64,000 nt of DNA from Synanceia verrucosa. Its lineage: Eukaryota; Chordata; Actinopteri; Perciformes; Synanceiidae. Within the stretch, counting starts at the first letter, position 1. Each line of letters begins with the position of its first letter. The notes under the pieces were generated by a model. The model saw only the letters and a program-made list of their open reading frames with translations. It did no database searches and was not told the origin of the DNA. Location: contig CM056552.1 in NCBI GenBank assembly GCA_029721515.1, positions 12,487,001 to 12,551,000 on the forward strand, read 5' to 3'. The position numbers were made by a program, and so were the translations under genes. Below, one piece after another: positions 58,447 to 64,000 of this stretch.

Positions 58447-59820
58447 GTAACGTCCATTATCTGTGCTTTGTCTTAAACTTCATTTGCCATAAGTCTCTTC
58501 CAGTTCACTTGTGGCTGAAATAACAGAAAGAGCCCCTTAAAGTGTCTGTTAAACGTGTTTCTGAGGAGTCTGTCGTGTCCCCAGTTGTCCGCACTGCTCC
58601 GCATCCGGGTAACGTTCACGACCGCTGTTTCTTTACCTTGACACCCACTTATTAGCAACACTCAAAATTTGGGGTTTTCCACAGGTGTGAACGCTTAACT
58701 ATCCTGCCCTGGAACACTATGACCTCTGTTTTATCGTATTTTATGCTATATTAATCCTAATAGTGTCTCATAAACCGCCGTTTTCAGGTTTTCAACTCTC
58801 GTCGTCAAACGTCCCGACAGTTAGCTAGGTTACAGCCCCGATACGTGCCTCTCTCTCTCTTGTCTGCAGTCAACGCTGTCTCCATTCAAAAATGTGGACG
58901 TTAAACGCCAGCTTGCATCGCCTCTCAACACCCGTTATAACGCAGGTCGTGGCGGTGTACGGTCATTTAGAAATAAACACATTTATAATTGATAGAGTAG
59001 CACTTGTTCTTGATAAAACATCAACTTTTAGGCATGTTACGCAGTGCTCGCGAGGCTCTGTCGCACATCGTTGAGTGTTTTCCAACCGGGAACCGTGAGT
59101 GCGTGTCAGTTGATAAAGTTATAGTTTTAGTAAAATGAGATGCTTGAACGTGCACTGGAGGCATGCCGAATTGAAGAGCTGGTTCAACTGATTCTTTAAG
59201 GAGGGTTTAAGATATATATTATCGTCACTTCCATTTTTAACGTGGATACGTTGCTTAAATTGTCAGATTTTGAGTGGCGTTCTTGTTACGGGTCTCCCCG
59301 GGCGACAGAACGGCGCTTATCGGCTGTTGCAGTGGTTGTGAGGCAGGAATCAGACCGCCTGCGAATGTCTCCGAGTGTCTGGAAACAGTTTGCTCATAGT
59401 CCCCTGCCTACAATGTTTTGTTTTCCGAGGGATGTTTCGCCTTGGTAACCAAAATAACCCTTTGTCAACAGTAAATCACTGGATGTTTTTCAGAGAACAC
59501 CGGTTGCTGCGGTGGTCGCTGCTGACTGTTTTCCTGTGAAAAGGAGTGTTTCTGGTCGGACCCTGGTGTCCTCGCAGTGCCGTCATGAATGCGGCGCCCT
59601 TCAGGATGAGCTTGTTCGGCTTGTTGGAGCGGTTTGTCCTCATTCAGAAGCACACAGTGCAAATACTGGGCTGCTTCTGCTTTTCAGGCGGTGATAATGA
59701 CGTGCAGCAGTGGCCGAGGGCGGATGTAGAAAAATCGTTACCGAGCTCGTTTTATTTTAATTAACTGGCGTTCTGCTCGCGAAGAACCCGACCTTACGTC
59801 ATCTGCAGAGATGGGCGGAT
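58447..59820. promoter_or_regulatory. CpG-rich region continuing into presumed intron 1
   Basis: CpG dinucleotides stay frequent, for example 58550-58630, 58790-58960 and 59270-59400, in contrast to the rest of the window. This fits the unmethylated flank of a vertebrate promoter. No second exon is recognised. The CpG-rich run fades past 59.8 kb. Confidence 0.5.
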
Positions 59821-60686
59821 GAGCACCAGCGGCAGCTCTTGCTCCTTTTTCCTCATCTCCTCTCATTTCATCCATCGCCTTCATCCCTCCTCCTCCTCCC
59901 CCTCCCCTCTCTATCTGGGTGTGTCCTGCCTTATTGCGTTAGGAAGGAGGGGGGATCCCGCATCTTTGCCTTATGGAGACTCCTCCTCAGCTTGTGACCT
60001 CCAAAGGAGGGCATTGCTCCTTCTGTTTCCCTCTGCTGCTAATTCAGCCAAACAGAGAAGCTATGTGCAAAGAAAACGAAAAGCAAGGAAAAGTTTGACA
60101 TTTGTTCATTGAAATGGGTTGAAATTTATTTGATTCTTTGTTTTTGGCACAGTGACTCTGTTGTTTACCTGGGAAAAATGTCTTGTTTGGTTCAGATGTT
60201 CTTGTTTTCACTCATGAATTCACAGCATTTCACCAGATGAGAGTCCATTTGCTACTTGTGATAATTAGTGATTTGATGTGCTGTAGCAGACCTGACAGAT
60301 CCTCTCAACAAAACATTATAATTACTGCAGAGTTTGGGTGCACTCCTCTGAGTCTTTTTGATAGGTGCATTGGATCACAGAAGGTATCATTTCATTTTTA
60401 GGTATAATGTGTAACATTTCTGCATTAAAATGACTAGAAAGTGACTTAATCTGTTATATAAGTTGAACTGCGTACTTACGCTATCCCAAATGTTTGGCAG
60501 AATCAAGGTAAAGGGTTATGGTATCATACCCCCTTGTCTACCAGAAGCTGTAATGAATGGACTTTTTATTCAGTTTAAAGCCATAGTTCTACAATACACT
60601 TATTACATCAAACCAGTTTTAGACATCAGATGGATCTGTTGAGCAAATGGTAGCAGCATTTCAGCTCACAGCTCCTCTGAGGAAAC
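59821..60686. other. Presumed intron, nothing recognised
   Basis: 59821-60110 is pyrimidine- then purine-rich and less AT-rich than what follows. No exon called. Confidence 0.45.
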
Positions 60687-60999
60687 ATCCATCCATTATC
60701 TACCACTTATCCTCACAGAGGGTCATGGGGGGCTGGAGCCTATTCCAGCTGTCTTAGTGTGAAAGGCAGGGTACATCCTGGACAAGTCTCCAGGGCGCAT
60801 AGAGACAGACAACGCTTCACACCTATGGACAGTATAAATTAGCCAATCAACCTAATCCCCATGCAAGTTTTTGGATGGTGGGAGGAAGAGTACCTGGAGA
60901 AAACCCACGCAGACAAGGGGAGAACATGCAAACTCCACACAGAAAGGCTGCGGGTCGGGAATCAAACCCGGTACCTTCTTGTTGTGAGGCGACAGTGCG
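60687..60999 (-). mobile_element. tRNA-headed SINE-like retroposon, 5'-truncated
   Basis: Same family as 6258-6602, minus strand: a short (ATCC) tail at 60687-60694, and the B-box complement GGAATCAAACCC near 60958. The copy stops at GCGACAGTGC, so the A-box is missing. No clear target duplication found. Confidence 0.85.
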
Positions 61000-61379
61000 G
61001 GTCTGTTTGTTTTGGAGAGGAAGAGACCTCTTTGGTAAAAAAAAAAAAAACCCTGAAGGAATCCTAACCAGAAGTTGACTGACATGAGGACTACAACTCC
61101 CAAGATCCCACGCTGCTTCACCAATCTCTATTTTGCGTTTGTTGTGATTGAGCGACTGAGAGAACAAATGACATCTGTCGCTTGTGATATTAACAGTTAT
61201 TAGTTAATAGACGACGGCCATAACAGTAGTTTCACCACATATCATATTGCTGCTGTGAGAAATGGCACCACTTCTGTTTTCACCTGAGGTATAATGTTGT
61301 CATTTTTAATAAAAGATATTTTTCATGAAGTTAGCAGAGGTGGTCTTCCTTTCAGGCAAGGAGGCATACATCCTCTGGC
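61000..61379. other. Presumed intron, nothing recognised
   Basis: A poly(A) run lies at 61037-61050, followed by ACTACAACTCCCAAGATCCC, a phrase common in fish repeats. Confidence 0.4.
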
Positions 61380-61665
61380 ACTAGATGTGATTAGTTGATT
61401 GATTAATTAGTACATTGACAGAAAGTCATTTTTCAAGAACAATGCAGAGCTTTTGCCAAATTCAGCTTCTCCAATGTGAGGATTTGCTGCTTTTCTGTTT
61501 TAAATATCTGTAAACTTCTTTTGGTTTTGGGCTGTGGTTGAACTGGGATGAACATTTTCAGTTTGTTATGACATTGTAGAGACGTGATTAATTGGTTAAT
61601 TGAGAAAATATCAACCAGATTAATTAATGAATGTGATATTCTAGCAGGGCATAACAAATACATTC
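61380..61665. repeat. Dispersed repeat family D, copy 3
   Basis: Bounded by GATTGATTAATTAGTACATT and ATTAATTGGTTAATTGAG / AACCAGATTAATTAATGAAT. The interior has CAGCTTCTCCAATGTGAGGA and TTTGCTGCTTTTCTGTTTTA. This copy keeps the ATTAAT-rich ends typical of the family. Confidence 0.65.
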
Positions 61666-63414
61666 CTCATCCGTCTTGTCATTGTGTCTGTTAACGTTGA
61701 TTCATTTGAATGCTTTCATGCTTTGTCTTTGACGTTTCACTAATTGGTTGGTGACACCTCAGTGCTTATTTCACCTTTACTGGTTTTTGTCCTGTCATTT
61801 GAAAATATATGGAAAATCACATTTTACTGGACAAATGTAGACTGGTGATCTGTCCAGGTGTCCTGCTGTGTGCTTTGATTGGCTCCAGCCTTGAATGTCC
61901 TGCAGGGGATGATAGATGAAATGAGTCACTGGTGGTCCAACATTTCATCACAAACTGCTGAAATTATCCCGATAAATAATGCAGCTTCCACTCATGAATA
62001 ATGATTAAACTCTCATGCAGTCAGGTTCACCTGCAGACAGATGAGCGCTCTGTTTGTGCCTGGAGCTGCTGCAGAGGGCCTGATGACCACAGGAAGTGAC
62101 GGCTGCTGATTCAGCATGTCCTGCAGGAGGTTCAGGCTCCCTCCGCAGCAACAAGAAGAATAGATTTAATATTTTACTTAAATTTACTTTGAGATTACAG
62201 TTTGATATTGAACAGCTGGACTTGTATTGCGTTAAAGAAAAGCTTGACCTGTTGTGGCCAAAATCTGCAGCGATCTGTGAGCTCCTGTCTGTTATTAATC
62301 AGGGCTTTAATGGTTTTTGTACTTGTGTCAGACCTTCACAGCACCGGTGCACCCAGAGTGGACCGAATCATGATTCAGCTTGGTCGCACCGAGTGTGAAT
62401 GCCATAAAGCATGCGATAAGAATGCTGTTCTTGTTTGTGATGTGTCATGTCTACACCATGTAGTCTGCAGTGACTGTAAAGTAAACATATCAGTGTAAAT
62501 ATGCTGAAGGTGAGGAAAAACTACTTATGGTGGGTGGGACATGAAGTGACTCCTAAACTCAGATGTGAATCGCACTCTTACCTTATTAACAGCAGATGAT
62601 GTGATGTGTAACTGCTGTGAATTGTGGGAGACTCAGGCTGTTTTTGTTGTTGTGGTTCCTCATTGGTTGATGGATTTCTCTCTGTGTGACAGTCAAAGTT
62701 TGGTTTCAGAATGGAGGCTCTATAAATTATAAATGGAAACTTGTTTCTTGTTGTGCTTTTGGACGACAAATGACGTTTCCAGCTCTGGAGGCATCAGCTG
62801 TCTTGACACACGTGGTGGTTTTTGGTGGATGTGGGTTTGAAGAGTCAACACCTCAGGCAACGAGGTTAGAAACTGTGTGACTGATCTGAGCGATTCAGAC
62901 CTTCAGATGAGTCTGAACCTCCTGGGAGCTTGTTTACATGTGGAAGTGATCTGATGCAGAACAGTTTCCTTTCTGAACCGTTAAGTCAGTTTGTGACTAT
63001 TCAACTGTTCAGCGATGATCCTCATGATGCTGTTCACGCTCGGACACTCACACCTGTTGGTTCCTGACAGCTGTGACTGTGAAACCATCAGGCGTACCGA
63101 GAGACATTTCACTTCATATTAATGATACCATAGTAACATATCTCGCTTTCACTCTTTCACACTCGGCAACAACTCAGATCAGAGTTATGTTTTTGCCTGA
63201 TGCTTTTTCATGTTTTGAGTCACGTTTCTTTGTCAGTTTTTATCCTTGCCCTAAATCAACATTTAACTTAAACTGTATTTCTGCAGTTCATCTTGATCTT
63301 AAAGCTCAATAACTGGAGTGAGTGAATAAGATTGGTTGACTCCTGCAAATGTTTCGAGAAACGTGAGTAGAATTAGAGTCAGGAGTTGGCCTTGATGTTT
63401 TGGTGAATATCGGT
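61666..63414. other. Presumed intron, nothing recognised
   Basis: Open frames at 62096-62498 and 62686-62880 have no recognisable domains. No exon called. Confidence 0.45.
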
Positions 63415-63600
63415 AATCTTAGTTAGTGCTGTAACCAGTGATTTTTTTCATTGTAGATTAATTGTTGATTATTTTCTTGATTAGTTTTTGATCTAGAAAA
63501 TGTCATAAAATTGTGAGAAATGTGTTTCTCAAAGCGTTTCAAATTCAGTTTACTGTGAAGCTGGATTCCGCAAATTCAGACAACAAAACAGTTGTCCGTT
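63415..63600 (+). repeat. Dispersed repeat family D, copy 4 (partial)
   Basis: GTAGATTAATTGTTGATTAT, TTTCTTGATTAGTTTTTGAT and CTAGAAAATGTCATAAAATT, then TCAGTTTACTGTGAAGCTGG. The middle has a deletion relative to the usual arrangement. Confidence 0.6.
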
Positions 63601-64000
63601 AACTTGATAGTACACCATAGACTAATTGATTTATCATTGCAGGTAGAACTACACAAGTCAAGAATAAAAAAGGACAGTTTATTTAAACAAACATATATCC
63701 AACATACAGTATGTGTAACTGAGATCATTACATTGAGTGGACTTGAGAGGATTTTTTTTTCAAATCTTTCGAAACATTTCATGGATGCAGAACATTCTAA
63801 TAATTTCAGGTACCTTGGTATTTATCAGTATTTTACATCGTCACACCATACCAAACCTTGCAACATGTGTTGGTGGTCCAGCACCACACTGGGGGTTACC
63901 CTGGTGTAGACAGAGGTTTTTAAAATTCAGTGAAATGCGGAAACCCCTCAGCACAAGGAATCCTTGCTCGTGAACCAGATCCAGCACACTTTGTCCCTTA
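63601..64000. other. End of window, nothing recognised
   Basis: No gene or repeat identified. Confidence 0.45.

Overview
This is a stretch of teleost fish nuclear genome, probably percomorph-like. The evidence is a split vertebrate GPCR gene, AT-rich non-coding DNA, long (CA)n, (TA)n and (ATCC)n microsatellites, and many typical fish transposon families (tRNA-headed SINEs, Tc1, hAT, Harbinger, LINE ends, MITEs). Nothing bacterial or viral was seen. The only gene I can name is gpr37l1. Its second and last coding exon (2256-3281, + strand) encodes the receptor from the end of TM3 to the C-terminus. Exon 1, with the N-terminus and TM1 to TM3, must lie left of the window, so bases 1-2255 are read as intron.

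Layout. 1-2255: intron 1 of gpr37l1. 2256-3281: coding exon, followed by 3' UTR. 3.8-57 kb: a long repeat-rich intergenic or intronic region with no recognised protein gene apart from transposon remnants. In order, the main contents are: a fold-back MITE (3.85 kb); a tRNA-headed SINE with an 11-bp target-site duplication (6.26 kb); a GC-rich block with SOX- and RFX-like motifs (8.4 kb); a MITE with G-rich ends (8.9-9.6 kb); a SINE nested in MITE-like sequence (14.4-15.2 kb); a large 21-bp-period minisatellite split by another SINE (15.9-17.3 kb); a truncated Tc1 transposase (19.8-20.5 kb); a long palindrome (22.5 kb); an (ATCC)n tract (24.8-25.2 kb); a hAT-type element with a perfect 8-bp duplication (28.0-28.5 kb); a SINE split by a Harbinger element carrying a MADF ORF (36.1-37.0 kb); a decayed hAT transposase (37.2-38.0 kb); a 5'-truncated SINE with a perfect 11-bp duplication (40.2 kb); a TIR-bearing MITE (42.5-43.1 kb); a LINE 3' end (45.8-46.6 kb); and a MITE with 11-bp TIRs (56.8-57.2 kb).

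57.9-59.8 kb is locally CpG-rich. It looks like the promoter and non-coding first exon of an unidentified + strand gene, with a good splice donor after 58446 and two very short upstream ORFs. Its coding exons should lie beyond the window. A few isolated exon-like segments (31796-31849, 33254-33355, about 49846-50085, 55617-55711) have splice-like borders or coding-like composition but could not be identified.

No new enzymatic or defence system was found. The most informative structures are the nested, dated insertions (Harbinger in SINE, SINE in minisatellite), the unusual Ser-rich GPR37L1 exon, the long palindrome, and the possible regulatory block downstream of gpr37l1.
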